A stretch of DNA of 20,450 bases from Frondihabitans sp. (GTDB lineage: Bacteria; Actinomycetota; Actinomycetes; Actinomycetales; Microbacteriaceae). The notes beneath the pieces were generated by a model. That model did not search any database, was not told where the DNA came from, and worked only from the letters and a program-made list of their open reading frames with translations. The stretch is taken from contig JAODMX010000446.1 in NCBI GenBank assembly GCA_025464735.1, positions 1 to 20,450 on the forward strand, read 5' to 3'. Shown here piece after piece: positions 1 to 7,935 of the stretch. The first letter of the stretch is position 1, and every line of letters begins with the position of its first letter. The position numbers and the translations under genes are program-made.

Positions 1-1456
1 CGCTCAGGACGAGCGGATCGGCGTCGACCCCGGCCAGGGCGAGAGGCGCCCGGTCGAGCGCGGCATCCTCGGTGAGATCGTCACGCTCGAACTGGACGTT
101 CTCGGCCGACGCGAGCGTCTTCGGGTCACCCATGTCGAGGTCAAGGCCGATCGAGGTCATCGCTTCGAGGAACGTCGGATAGGAGATCCGATAGGCGCGC
201 GGATAGGTAAGGGTCGAGGCCCCCGAGGCACGGGTCGCGGCGATCGCGAGCGACATGAGCACGCGGTGGTCGTTGAAACTCGACAGGGGCGCGCCGGTCA
301 GAGGCCCGGTCGCCCCGGTGACCCGGAGCTCGTCGGCGGTCTGCTCGGCGGCTCCGCCGAGGCTGTTGAGCTGAAGCATGGCGGAGACGCGATCGCTCTC
401 TTTGAGGCGAATGTGGCCGACGTTCCGGAAGGTCGAGGTGCCCTCCGCGAACGTCGCCATGGTCGCGAGGATGGGAAGCAGGTCGGGGATCGGCTGACAG
501 TCGATGTCGATGGCCTTGAGCGGCAAACCGTCGTTCACGACGCGGACGAAACCGGTCTTCTCGTCGATGGAGAACGGAACGCCCATCTCGACCGCGAGGT
601 CGAGGAACTCGGCCTCGGGGTGATCTGTCTCTCGAGCGCTGGTCGCCGACAGCCCCCGGAACAGGACGTCGGAGGGGTGGATGGCCGCGGCAGCGATACC
701 GAATGCGGCGGAACCGATGTCAGGCGGCAACACGTAGTCGTGCGGGGTCGCCGTCTGGTTGCCCGGGATCCGGAAGGTCAGCCAGTCGTCGTCGTGTTCG
801 ACCACGAGACCGAACAGACGCATCATCCGCACCGTGAGGTCGACGTAGGGCTGCTCGTTGAGCGTGCCCCCGGTGACGTGAATGACGGTGTCGTTCTCGG
901 CGAACGGTGCGAGAAGGAGGAGCCCGGAGAGCCACTGGCTCAGAGTGCCCGCGATCGAGACCTCTCCGCCCTTCGGGCGCACCGGCTGGACGTGCACCGG
1001 CGGTCGGTCGAGATCGGCTTCGAGCTCGACGCCCATTTGCGCGAGCGAGTCGAGCAGCGCCTTGATCGGCCGGCGGCGGAAGTACTTCATGCCCGTCAGT
1101 GTCATCGGCTTGTCGGCGAGGGACGCCAGGCCCGTCATGAAGTAGAGGGTCGTGCCCGAGGAACCCATGTTGAGCAGGCCCTCCGCCCCCCTCGACCCGT
1201 GGTCGACAACGTCGGTGGCCTTGTACGGACCACCTTCGACGACGTACGTGTCGCCCTCGACGGTGATCTTCGTACCGAGTGCTCGGAGGGTGCCGACCGT
1301 CCATTCGACCTGTCGGGTCGTCGAGACGCCGGTGATGACGCTTCTGCCCGGCGCAAGTGAGGCCAGCACGAGAGCACGATGGGCGTGGTATTTCGACACT
1401 GGGATGTCGAGTTCCCCCTCGAGCCGAGTGGATGTTCCGCGAACGACCAACTGCAT
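1..1456 (-). CDS. EPSP-synthase-fold enolpyruvyl transferase paralogue (3' end outside window)
   Basis: The gene reads leftward from an ATG at 1456-1454 behind a strong AGGAGG ribosome binding site, and stays open for 485 codons to the window edge. Family features are visible: Lys22 and Arg27 in the N-terminal motif, GSSGTT (98-103), a Ser-Gln pair (173-174), a PIPD aspartate (324), RLKESDR (350-356) and DHR (396-398). These identify the two-domain enolpyruvyl transferase fold of AroA. Several residues that are nearly invariant in true EPSP synthases differ: the Ser after Lys22 is Tyr23, the Arg in the GNSGTxxR motif is Tyr105, the Ser of the SKPY segment is Glu201 (EQPY), and the Lys of the C-terminal KTFP motif is Ile424 (ISYP). 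EPSP synthases are about 430 residues, whereas this one continues at least 50 residues beyond the core. I infer a paralogue acting on a different acceptor rather than the housekeeping AroA. It is divergent from the ligase gene that starts at 1686. Confidence 0.8.
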   Translation of the reverse strand, partial: MQLVVRGTSTRLEGELDIPVSKYHAHRALVLASLAPGRSVITGVSTTRQVEWTVGTLRALGTKITVEGDTYVVEGGPYKATDVVDHGSRGAEGLLNMGSSGTTLYFMTGLASLADKPMTLTGMKYFRRRPIKALLDSLAQMGVELEADLDRPPVHVQPVRPKGGEVSIAGTLSQWLSGLLLLAPFAENDTVIHVTGGTLNEQPYVDLTVRMMRLFGLVVEHDDDWLTFRIPGNQTATPHDYVLPPDIGSAAFGIAAAAIHPSDVLFRGLSATSARETDHPEAEFLDLAVEMGVPFSIDEKTGFVRVVNDGLPLKAIDIDCQPIPDLLPILATMATFAEGTSTFRNVGHIRLKESDRVSAMLQLNSLGGAAEQTADELRVTGATGPLTGAPLSSFNDHRVLMSLAIAATRASGASTLTYPRAYRISYPTFLEAMTSIGLDLDMGDPKTLASAENVQFERDDLTEDAALDRAPLALAGVDADPLVLS

Positions 1457-1551
1457 CGGTCTGCCTCCTCCTGTTGCGTACCGTCGGGCACGACAACGAG
1501 GGCGTGAAACCCACCCAGCGCCGGTCCCGTCGAGCAACGTTAGTCCACAGG

Positions 1552-1579
1552 TTGCCCTCAGGTGTTCCTGCGGTAGCGT
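1552..1579 (+). promoter_or_regulatory. Possible sigma70-like promoter for the carboxylate-amine ligase gene
   Basis: TTGCCC (1552-1557) and TAGCGT (1574-1579) are separated by 16 bp in the divergent gap between the EPSP-synthase-like gene and the ligase gene. Both boxes match the consensus only partly, and the predicted transcript would have a leader of about 100 bases. No convincing promoter for the leftward gene was seen in the same gap. Confidence 0.2.
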
Positions 1580-1685
1580 GTTGGGCCGCGAGGAGCCGAA
1601 GTCGTCAGAGACCCTGCAAAGATGAGCGCCCAACTTCGGAGGATGCGCACTTGCCACGCGGCGGAGCACCCTTCGGACTGGCAGG

Positions 1686-2843
1686 ATGAGGCCCATGCGG
1701 AGCGCTATAAAGCCCATCCCTTTTGCACGGTCATCCCGGTCGACGCTCGGGCTGGAATGGGAGCTTGCGCTCGTCGACAGGTCGAGCGGAGAACTGGTGC
1801 CGCACGCTCCCGGGATCCTGCAGGCCCTTCGTCATCTCAACGACAACGGCGACCGCCTCACTCACGAACTCCTCACGAACACCGTCGAGGTCGTCAGCGG
1901 CGTGCACCGCCGAGTGTCGGACGCTGTCAACGACCTGATCTCGACGATCGACGCCGTGCGAGTCGAGGCGGAACCGCTCGGCGCCGACCTTCTCTGCGCG
2001 GGAACGCACCCGTTCAGCCAGTGGTTCCAGCAGGAGATCACCCCGGACAGCGAGCGCTACGAGACGCTCATCGACCGCACCAGGTGGTGGGGCCGGCAGA
2101 TGATGATCTGGGGAGTGCACGCGCACGTCGGGATCGACGACCGCTCGAAAGTCTTGCCGATCCTGAACGCCCTCCTGACCTATCTTCCGCATTTCCAGGC
2201 GCTGACCGCCTCGAGCCCGTTCTGGGTCGGTGAAGCCACCGGGTACGCCTCGAACCGGGCCCTCCTGTTCCAGCAGTTACCCACCGCGGGTCTCCCCCCT
2301 CAGTTCGATTCATGGGGCGACTACGAGACGATGGTCGACGACCTCACCCATACGGGCGTGATCGACAACCACTCGGAGCTGCGCTGGGACATCCGACCTT
2401 CACCCAGCTGGGGCACGATCGAAGTCCGCGTCTTCGACGGCATCTCGACCGTCGCCGAGGTCGCGACGATGGCCGCACTTGTCCAGTGCCTCGTCGACGA
2501 CTTCTCGGAACGACTCGACGCGGGCGAGGAACTCCCCCGGATGCAGCCGTGGTTCGTCCGCGAGAACAAGTGGCGAGCGGCGCGCTACGGGATGGAGGCC
2601 ATCATCATCCAGAACGCCGCGGGCGACGAGCGTCTCGTCAGCGAGGACGTCGAGGATCTCGTCTCCCGCCTCGAACCGACAGCGTCTCGCCTCGACTGCC
2701 TGGCCGAGCTCCACGGCGTCACCGCCATCGTCAACGGCGGGGCCAGTTACCAGCGGCAACTGAAAGTCGCTGCGAAGAACGACGGCAGCCTCAAGGCCGT
2801 GGTCGCGTCTCTGGTCGCCGAGCTGCGCGACGGCGTCGCCTGA
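1686..2843 (+). CDS. YbdK-family carboxylate-amine ligase (GCS2 superfamily)
   Basis: This protein of up to 385 residues belongs to the glutamate-cysteine ligase type 2 superfamily. Those enzymes use ATP to activate a carboxylate and join it to an amine; YbdK members have weak or unassigned substrates. Diagnostic segments are TLGLEWEL near residue 20, where the acidic residues bind metal-ATP, GVHAHVGID near 142, and RWDIRPSPSWGTIEVRVFD near 235. The length is normal for the family. Starts at 1686 and 1695 are both possible; neither has a clean Shine-Dalgarno sequence, and the homologous region begins just after either. It is divergent from the EPSP-synthase-like gene, which may mean a shared pathway, but that is inference. 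Its stop lies four bases from the end of the convergent LysR gene, leaving no room for a separate terminator. Confidence 0.88.
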   Translation: MRPMRSAIKPIPFARSSRSTLGLEWELALVDRSSGELVPHAPGILQALRHLNDNGDRLTHELLTNTVEVVSGVHRRVSDAVNDLISTIDAVRVEAEPLGADLLCAGTHPFSQWFQQEITPDSERYETLIDRTRWWGRQMMIWGVHAHVGIDDRSKVLPILNALLTYLPHFQALTASSPFWVGEATGYASNRALLFQQLPTAGLPPQFDSWGDYETMVDDLTHTGVIDNHSELRWDIRPSPSWGTIEVRVFDGISTVAEVATMAALVQCLVDDFSERLDAGEELPRMQPWFVRENKWRAARYGMEAIIIQNAAGDERLVSEDVEDLVSRLEPTASRLDCLAELHGVTAIVNGGASYQRQLKVAAKNDGSLKAVVASLVAELRDGVA

Positions 2844-2847
2844 GTGG

Positions 2848-3756
2848 TCACCCGACCGAGGCGGCGAGGTTTCCGGCGCGACCGTGGACATCGAGAGCAA
2901 TCTCGACCAGCGCCTCGATCTCCGGCGTCTCGCGCCGCGCGGCGTAGGCCAGCGCAACCTCGGTCGGGGGCAGGTCGGTGACCCTCCGAGAGACGATGTC
3001 CGTGCGCGTGTAGAACTGCGCCGCACTTTCGGGCACGATCACGATGCCGAGATTCGCGGCGACATACTCGAACTTTTCTTCGACGGCCAAGGGCCGAGGA
3101 CGATCGGCCGGAAGACTTGCCAGACCTCCAGGCCGCCCAGCTTCGGCGGCGTCGCGCCACTCGGGCACAGTATCCGGATCCTGAAGGAGGTCGAATGGTA
3201 CGAGGTCGCGCACCGTGACCGCAGGATGCGCGGCAAGCGGATGCGACGCGGGCAACGCCACTACCCGGGGTTCGCTGTACAGCGGCACGACCGTCAGCCC
3301 CCGCCGAGGGACGGGCAATCGGATGAAACCGACGTCGACGCGGCCGTCGTGGACGACCTCCACCTGATCGGTCCAGCTGGTGCGCAGGACATCGATCCGC
3401 AGACGAGGAAATTGCGCGGCGAGCGGCGTCACGACAGTCGACACCGTGAGCCCCGGCATGAAGCCGATGGTGAAGATCGCGTTCGCTCGCCCCGAGATCC
3501 GGGCCTTTCGCTGGAACGAGCGAGACGTCGACAGGAGCGCGCGGGCATCGTCGACGAGGGACGCGCCGGCCGAAGTCAGTTCTGTTCCTCTGGTCGATCG
3601 GTCGAACAGCACCGCACCGAGTTCTGCCTCGAGGGCCCTGATCTGTCGGCTGAGAACCGGCTGCGCCACGTGAAGCCTCTCCGCGGCCCGACCGAAGTTG
3701 AGCTCGTCCGCCACCGCGACGAAATAGCGAAGCTTCCGGAGGTCGAGATCGGTCAT
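2848..3756 (-). CDS. LysR-family transcriptional regulator (BenM/CatM/CbnR-like)
   Basis: A 302-residue LysR-type regulator. The first 65 residues form the winged helix-turn-helix, with LRYFVAVADELNFGRAAERL followed by AQPVLSRQIRALEAELG. The rest is the periplasmic-binding-protein-like effector domain, including the GFMPG and FVxAnLGIVIVPES segments typical of the aromatic-responsive BenM/CatM/CbnR branch. It lies 14 bp downstream of a short-chain dehydrogenase gene on the same strand, so the two are probably one transcript. This differs from the usual divergent LysR arrangement. A perfect ATAC-N7-GTAT site lies ahead of the dehydrogenase at 4586-4600 and is the likely operator, making the pair autoregulated. 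The effector is unknown. A GAG triplet upstream of the ATG can serve as a weak ribosome binding site. Confidence 0.93.
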   Translation of the reverse strand: MTDLDLRKLRYFVAVADELNFGRAAERLHVAQPVLSRQIRALEAELGAVLFDRSTRGTELTSAGASLVDDARALLSTSRSFQRKARISGRANAIFTIGFMPGLTVSTVVTPLAAQFPRLRIDVLRTSWTDQVEVVHDGRVDVGFIRLPVPRRGLTVVPLYSEPRVVALPASHPLAAHPAVTVRDLVPFDLLQDPDTVPEWRDAAEAGRPGGLASLPADRPRPLAVEEKFEYVAANLGIVIVPESAAQFYTRTDIVSRRVTDLPPTEVALAYAARRETPEIEALVEIALDVHGRAGNLAASVG

Positions 3757-3770
3757 GGTCTCAAACTACG

Positions 3771-4490
3771 TCAGACCAGGATTCCGCCACCATCGACGAC
3801 GGTCGTCGTGCCGGTGGCGTAGTCCTGATCGATCAGGTAGACGTACGCCTTCGCGATATCACTCGGTTCACCGACTCGACCCACCGGCATCGTCGACGCG
3901 GACTGCTGGTAGAGCGCCTCCTGCTCCTCGTTGGACATGGCTGCCCACAGGGGCGACCGGACGATTCCCGGCACGACGACGTTCACCCGAACAGGCGCCA
4001 ATTCGACTGCCAACGACTTGCACGCCGCGATCATGGCGTTGCAGGCGGCAGCGACGACCGCCGCGCCGGGGCCGGGGCGCAGACCGGCGGTTCCGCTCGT
4101 AAGGGTGATCGAGCCGTGGTCGCTCAAGAACGGCAGAGCGAGATGTATCGCCTCGAGAGCCCGGAAGAACCGGATCTCCAGGAACTTTCGCGCCTGCTCG
4201 ATGTCGTAATCCGCGAGGCTCATGAACGTGAGGTTCTCGCCGGCAGTGAAGACGAGGTGATCGAACTGACCCACTCGATCGAAGAATGCCTGCAGGGCGT
4301 CGGGGTCGGTGACGTCGAGAACATGGCCGGTCGCTCCCTGCGGGAGGTGCTCGAGCGCGGCGTCGACACTCGACTGGCGACTAGAAGCGACAATGACCGC
4401 GGCGCCGGCCGCCGCAGCTGCCTCGGCGGTCGCGAGACCGATGCCACTCGTTCCGCCGATGATGACGATCCGGGAGTCGATGAGGGTCAT
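3771..4490 (-). CDS. Short-chain dehydrogenase/reductase lacking the YxxxK catalytic pair
   Basis: A 239-residue Rossmann-fold SDR. It has the cofactor motif GGTSGIG (12-18), an adenine-pocket Asp at 59, TAG at 82-84 in place of NNAG, a Ser at 132, PVRVNVVVPG (166-175) and a C-terminal GTTTVVDGGG. Aligning on the KSLA segment, the position of the catalytic Tyr is Val146 and that of the Lys is Cys150, so the usual proton relay is absent. A known divergent SDR group with an RPGPG segment also lacks this pair, so the protein may bind NAD(P) and use another mechanism, or be non-catalytic. A good AAGG ribosome binding site precedes the ATG. It is followed after 14 bp by the LysR gene and is presumably its target. 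Substrate unknown. Confidence 0.9.
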   Translation of the reverse strand: MTLIDSRIVIIGGTSGIGLATAEAAAAAGAAVIVASSRQSSVDAALEHLPQGATGHVLDVTDPDALQAFFDRVGQFDHLVFTAGENLTFMSLADYDIEQARKFLEIRFFRALEAIHLALPFLSDHGSITLTSGTAGLRPGPGAAVVAAACNAMIAACKSLAVELAPVRVNVVVPGIVRSPLWAAMSNEEQEALYQQSASTMPVGRVGEPSDIAKAYVYLIDQDYATGTTTVVDGGGILV

Positions 4491-4585
4491 GGTGTGCCTT
4501 TCCGTCGGTCACCGTTGCGACGCGACGGAATCAAGTGTGCGAGCGACGGTACTACCCCGTCCAAGACCTTTCTTCACCTCCGGTG

Positions 4586-4600
4586 ATACCTCGCGGGTAT
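4586..4600 (-). promoter_or_regulatory. LysR-type operator (ATAC-N7-GTAT)
   Basis: The sequence ATACCTCGCGGGTAT is a perfect match to the ATAC-N7-GTAT (T-N11-A) recognition dyad known for BenM/CatM/CbnR-type regulators. It sits 8 bp past the stop codon of the alpha-hydroxy-acid oxidase gene and about 95 bp before the SDR start, where an upstream recognition site would be expected. A second short dyad, GGTACTACC at 4548-4556, lies 41 bp closer to the gene and could be the activation site. No clear -35/-10 pair was found. Confidence 0.5.
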
Positions 4601-4607
4601 GATCCGC

Positions 4608-5606
4608 CTACGCGAGATAGGACCGATCAAAGGCAGCCAGCTCGGCGACACCCGACAGGGTCATGGCGACTCGAAGTTCTTCGCGCAGCGCGACGAGCAG
4701 TTCGGCGACGCCCCCGGCGCCCGCCGTCAACGCTCTGGCCGCAGGGCGACCGACCATCACGGCGTCCGCCCCGAGCGCAAGCGCCCGGAACACATCCTCG
4801 CCCGTTCGAAGCCCCGAATCGACCCAGACCGGCACCCGCCCGGCGACCGCGTCGACTACTCCGGGGAGAGCGGCGCAGGTGGTGACGACGCCCCCGAGCT
4901 GTCGGCCACCGTGATTCGACACGATGATCCCTGCCACCCCGAGCGAGAGGAGAAGGTCGACGTCCGCCGCCGCGAGCACGCCCTTCACCCAGATGGGCAG
5001 GTCGGTGATCGAGTGGAGCCACTCGAAATCGCGCGGCCCGAGGTCTCCCGCCTTCGCTGACGCACCTCCGGCAAAATTCACCGAAGGCGGCAGGATGCTT
5101 TCGGCCGCCGTGCGGAAGTCGAACTCCTCCCGGGTCGGCGGAGTGTCGAGCGTGACGACGAGGCCAAGCGCGCCCGCGTTCTCGGCTGCTCGAACGTAGG
5201 AGACGAGGTCGTTCCGCGCCGGAGGCAGGTACACCTGGGCGTAGAACGGCGCGCCATCGATGGGCAGATCACCCACGGCCGTGGCACTGTTCGAAGACAG
5301 GACCATTAGAGCGCCGGCCGAGGCGGCGCCGCGCGAAGTGGCCTTTTCGCCCTCGGGATGAACGAAGGTCTGGCTCGCCCACGGCGCTACGACAACAGGG
5401 CTCGTGAAACTCTGGCCGGCGTGAGCCCATTCGGTTGACACGCTCGTCACGTCGCGGAGCATCCTCGGCACGATCGAGAGCTCCTGCCAGGCAGCCACGT
5501 TGCGGGTACTCGCCGTGCCGTTGTACCCCTCGATGAAGGTGACAGCCCGCGGATCGACCGACGGCGGCCAGGCGAAGGCTTCGCTGACAGAGGGCAGCTT
5601 CGCCAT
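4608..5606 (-). CDS. FMN-dependent alpha-hydroxy-acid oxidase/dehydrogenase
   Basis: A 332-residue TIM-barrel flavoprotein of the glycolate oxidase / lactate oxidase family, which oxidises 2-hydroxy acids to 2-oxo acids. Visible active-site residues are a Tyr in the N-terminal EGYNG segment (28), QVY (124-126), Lys208 in WVKGV, and His232/Arg235 in SNHGGRQ. The FMN-phosphate loop is VDSGLRTGEDVFRALALGAD followed by VGRP (285-288). The protein is shorter than the usual 360-390 residues, mainly through a short loop before WVKGV. The DTPPTREE segment lacks the Arg usually found in DTPRLGRRE, so substrate handling may differ. It starts 12 bp after the ffh stop on the same strand with no obvious Shine-Dalgarno sequence, so it may be read with ffh. 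The substrate cannot be told from sequence. Confidence 0.9.
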   Translation of the reverse strand: MAKLPSVSEAFAWPPSVDPRAVTFIEGYNGTASTRNVAAWQELSIVPRMLRDVTSVSTEWAHAGQSFTSPVVVAPWASQTFVHPEGEKATSRGAASAGALMVLSSNSATAVGDLPIDGAPFYAQVYLPPARNDLVSYVRAAENAGALGLVVTLDTPPTREEFDFRTAAESILPPSVNFAGGASAKAGDLGPRDFEWLHSITDLPIWVKGVLAAADVDLLLSLGVAGIIVSNHGGRQLGGVVTTCAALPGVVDAVAGRVPVWVDSGLRTGEDVFRALALGADAVMVGRPAARALTAGAGGVAELLVALREELRVAMTLSGVAELAAFDRSYLA

Positions 5607-5618
5607 AACCGCGGCGGC

Positions 5619-7175
5619 CTAGCGGCCGAGGAACTTCTGCAGGCTGGCGAGTTCCTCCTCGGTGGGGGCGGGCTTGCCGTTCTTGCCCAGACCAAAGCCC
5701 GTTCCGCCGCCACCCGCCGCGGCAAGCGGCTTGCCTTCGGCGAGTCGGGCATTCTCGGCGGCCCGCTTCGCGGGGTTGCCCGCCTTCGAGCCCTTCTTCT
5801 TCGCCACCTGCTTCCGGCCGCCGTACGAGGCACCGGGAATCGGCCCCATGCCGGGCACCTGCGGCACGCCGCCCTTAGCCACGGTCTTCATCATCTTGGC
5901 GGCCTGCTCGAAACGGTTGACGAGCTGGTTGACATCGGTGACGGTCATGCCTGAGCCCTTGGCGATGCGGAGCCGACGCGAGCCGTTGAGAAGCTTCGAA
6001 TTTGCGCGCTCCGCTTTCGTCATCGACTGGATGATCGCCTCAGTGCGCGTGATCTCGCGCTCGTCGAAGTTGTCGAGTTGCTCGCGCATTCCCTTGGCGC
6101 CCGGGAGCATGCCGAGCATGCCCTTGATCGAGCCCATCTTGCGAAGCTGCTGCATCTGCTTCAGGAAGTCATCGAGCGTGAAGCTGTCGGTCGCGAACTT
6201 CTCCGCGATCTCCTGCGCCTCTTTCTCGTCGAACGCGCCCTGCGCCTGCTCGATGAGCGTGAGGATGTCGCCGAGATCGAGGATCCGGGACGCCATGCGG
6301 TCGGGGTGGAACGGCTCGAAGTCGTCGAGGGACTCCCCAGTGGAAGCGAACATGATCGGCCGACCGGTGACCTGCGCGACGCTCAGCGCCGCACCACCGC
6401 GGGCATCACCGTCGAGCTTCGTCAGCACCACGCCGGTGAAATCGACGCCCTCTTGGAAGGCCTTCGCGGTCGCAACCGCGTCTTGGCCGATCATGGCGTC
6501 GATAACGAACAGGACCTCGTCGGGGTCGACCGCCTTGCGGATGTTCGACGCCTGCTTCATGAGGTCGGCGTCGACACCGAGGCGACCGGCCGTGTCGACG
6601 ATGACCACGTCGTAGAGCTTGTCGTTCGCGAACTTGACACCGTTTCTCGCGACCTTCACCGGGTCGCCGACACCGTTGCCGGGCTCGGGGGCGAAAACCG
6701 GCACCCCGGCCTGCTCGCCGACGACCTGGAGCTGCGTGACGGCGTTGGGGCGCTGGAGGTCGCTGGCGACGAGGACCGGCGTGTGCCCCTCCTTCTTCAG
6801 CCACTTCGCGAGCTTGCCCGCGAGGGTGGTCTTGCCGGCGCCCTGGAGGCCCGCGAGCATGATGACGGTCGGCGGCTTCTTGGCGAACTCGAGACGGCGC
6901 TGCTGGCCGCCGAGGATCTCCACGAGCTCCTCGTTGACGATCTGGACGACCTGCTGGGCCGGATTCAGAGCCTTGTTCACCTCGTCGCCGAGAGCACGCT
7001 CTCGGATGGCCGACGTGAACGACTTGACGACATCGAGCGCAACGTCGGCATCGAGCAGAGCGCGGCGGATCTCGCGAACGGTGCCGTCGACGTCGGCGGG
7101 CGAGAGCTTGCCCTTGCCGCGGAGGTCGGTGAGCGTCTTTGCGAGGCGGTCGGAGAGGGATCCAAAAGTTGCCAT
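5619..7175 (-). CDS. ffh: Signal recognition particle protein Ffh (SRP54)
   Basis: The SRP GTPase binds 4.5S RNA and the signal sequences of nascent membrane proteins and docks with FtsY at the membrane. The N domain is followed by the G domain with GLQGAGKTT (G1), DTAGR (G3) and [10 protein letters not shown] (G4 region). The methionine-rich M domain follows, with the RNA-binding [12 protein letters not shown] segment. A tail of about 90 residues is basic and then Gly/Ala-rich, as in other actinobacterial Ffh proteins. I chose the ATG at 7175 because the family begins [11 protein letters not shown] and AAGATGG lies upstream at a suitable distance; an in-frame ATG at 7187 adds four residues. 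It is divergent from lipB, and the oxidase gene follows after 12 bp. Confidence 0.97.
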   Translation of the reverse strand: MATFGSLSDRLAKTLTDLRGKGKLSPADVDGTVREIRRALLDADVALDVVKSFTSAIRERALGDEVNKALNPAQQVVQIVNEELVEILGGQQRRLEFAKKPPTVIMLAGLQGAGKTTLAGKLAKWLKKEGHTPVLVASDLQRPNAVTQLQVVGEQAGVPVFAPEPGNGVGDPVKVARNGVKFANDKLYDVVIVDTAGRLGVDADLMKQASNIRKAVDPDEVLFVIDAMIGQDAVATAKAFQEGVDFTGVVLTKLDGDARGGAALSVAQVTGRPIMFASTGESLDDFEPFHPDRMASRILDLGDILTLIEQAQGAFDEKEAQEIAEKFATDSFTLDDFLKQMQQLRKMGSIKGMLGMLPGAKGMREQLDNFDEREITRTEAIIQSMTKAERANSKLLNGSRRLRIAKGSGMTVTDVNQLVNRFEQAAKMMKTVAKGGVPQVPGMGPIPGASYGGRKQVAKKKGSKAGNPAKRAAENARLAEGKPLAAAGGGGTGFGLGKNGKPAPTEEELASLQKFLGR

Positions 7176-7242
7176 GGTGTTGACCATCTTAACTTGCTAA
7201 TCCGTGAGAGGCATCCCGCGTTGCCCCGACGTCTCGGGCTTT

Positions 7243-7248
7243 ATTGTA
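7243..7248 (-). promoter_or_regulatory. Candidate -10 box for ffh
   Basis: On the minus strand this reads TACAAT, five of six bases of the sigma70 -10 consensus, in the 91-bp gap between divergent ffh and lipB. Transcription would begin near 7236, giving ffh a leader of about 60 bases. The -35 region (GGTTAT, 17 bp upstream) is a poor match, so the call is weak. Confidence 0.3.
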
Positions 7249-7264
7249 CTCAGTCCATTAACTC

Positions 7265-7270
7265 GATAAC
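7265..7270 (+). promoter_or_regulatory. Candidate -10 box for leaderless lipB transcript
   Basis: GATAAC matches TATAAT at four of six positions and ends 8 bp before the lipB ATG at 7279. If used, transcription would begin at or next to the start codon. This would explain why lipB has no Shine-Dalgarno sequence. Leaderless mRNAs are common in actinobacteria. No strong -35 box is present. Confidence 0.28.
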
Positions 7271-7278
7271 CTTCCCGG

Positions 7279-7935
7279 ATGACGACGCTGCGACTCGGAC
7301 TCACCGATCCACTTCTCGATTACACCGACGGACTAGCTCTGCAGAGGCGCCTGCACAGCGAGGTCGTCGACGGCAACGTCGACCGAGCTCTGATCCTCTG
7401 CCAGCACGAATCCGTCTACACCGCAGGCACGCGGACCAAGCCCGAGGACCTCCCGCGCGACGGCAGTCCCGTGATCGAGGCCGACCGGGGCGGCAGAATC
7501 ACGTGGCACGGCCCCGGACAACTGGTTGCCTACCCGATAGTGCGACTTCCCGAACCGGTCGACGTCGTCGCGCACGTCCGCGCTCTCGAGAGCGTCGTGA
7601 TCGACGTCTGCGCCGACTTCGGGGTCACGGCCGAACGCATCGAGGGGCGAAGCGGAGCCTGGGTGCGCGGGCCGTTCGGCGACGAGAAGGTCGGTGCCAT
7701 CGGGATCCGAGTCGCCCAGGGGGTCACAATGCACGGCATCTCCCTCAACTGCGACAACTCGCTCGAGCCCTACGGCACCATCGTCGCCTGTGGGATCGCC
7801 GACGCGGGCGTGACCACCCTCACCCACGCCTCGGGGCGCGCAGTCTCCCCCACCGATGTCGTCGACTCCCTCGAGGAGCGTCTCGTCGCCTACCTCGACA
7901 CACTGGCGCAGCGTCGCGTCGAGGTCGACGCATGA
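7279..7935 (+). CDS. lipB: Octanoyl-[acyl-carrier-protein]:protein N-octanoyltransferase LipB
   Basis: LipB moves the octanoyl group from acyl carrier protein to a lysine of lipoyl domains, the first step of de novo lipoylation. This 218-residue protein has the family signature [12 protein letters not shown] at 70-81, the catalytic Lys137 in EKVGAIGIR, the HGISLNCDN segment, and the acyl-accepting Cys171 in IVACGI. The length is typical. It has no clear ribosome binding site and may be translated from a leaderless message. Its TGA overlaps the lipA ATG (ATGA), so the two genes are co-transcribed and probably translationally coupled. The next step of the pathway is carried out by the product of that gene. 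Confidence 0.97.
   Translation: MTTLRLGLTDPLLDYTDGLALQRRLHSEVVDGNVDRALILCQHESVYTAGTRTKPEDLPRDGSPVIEADRGGRITWHGPGQLVAYPIVRLPEPVDVVAHVRALESVVIDVCADFGVTAERIEGRSGAWVRGPFGDEKVGAIGIRVAQGVTMHGISLNCDNSLEPYGTIVACGIADAGVTTLTHASGRAVSPTDVVDSLEERLVAYLDTLAQRRVEVDA

Noticed and set aside
266..1360. Plus-strand open frame over the EPSP-synthase-like gene
   Set aside because: It is an antisense shadow; the minus-strand frame has a Shine-Dalgarno sequence and clear family motifs.
1..1456. Calling the first gene the housekeeping aroA
   Set aside because: Key substrate residues are replaced and the protein runs past the normal family end, so the gene symbol was withheld.
4548..4556. GGTACTACC dyad as an independent operator
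   Set aside because: It is too short to stand alone; it is mentioned only as a possible secondary LysR contact.
6078..7931. Long plus-strand extension upstream of lipA
   Set aside because: It is antisense to ffh and overlaps lipB in another frame. Lipoyl synthase homology begins only at 7932, which has the usual ATGA overlap with lipB.
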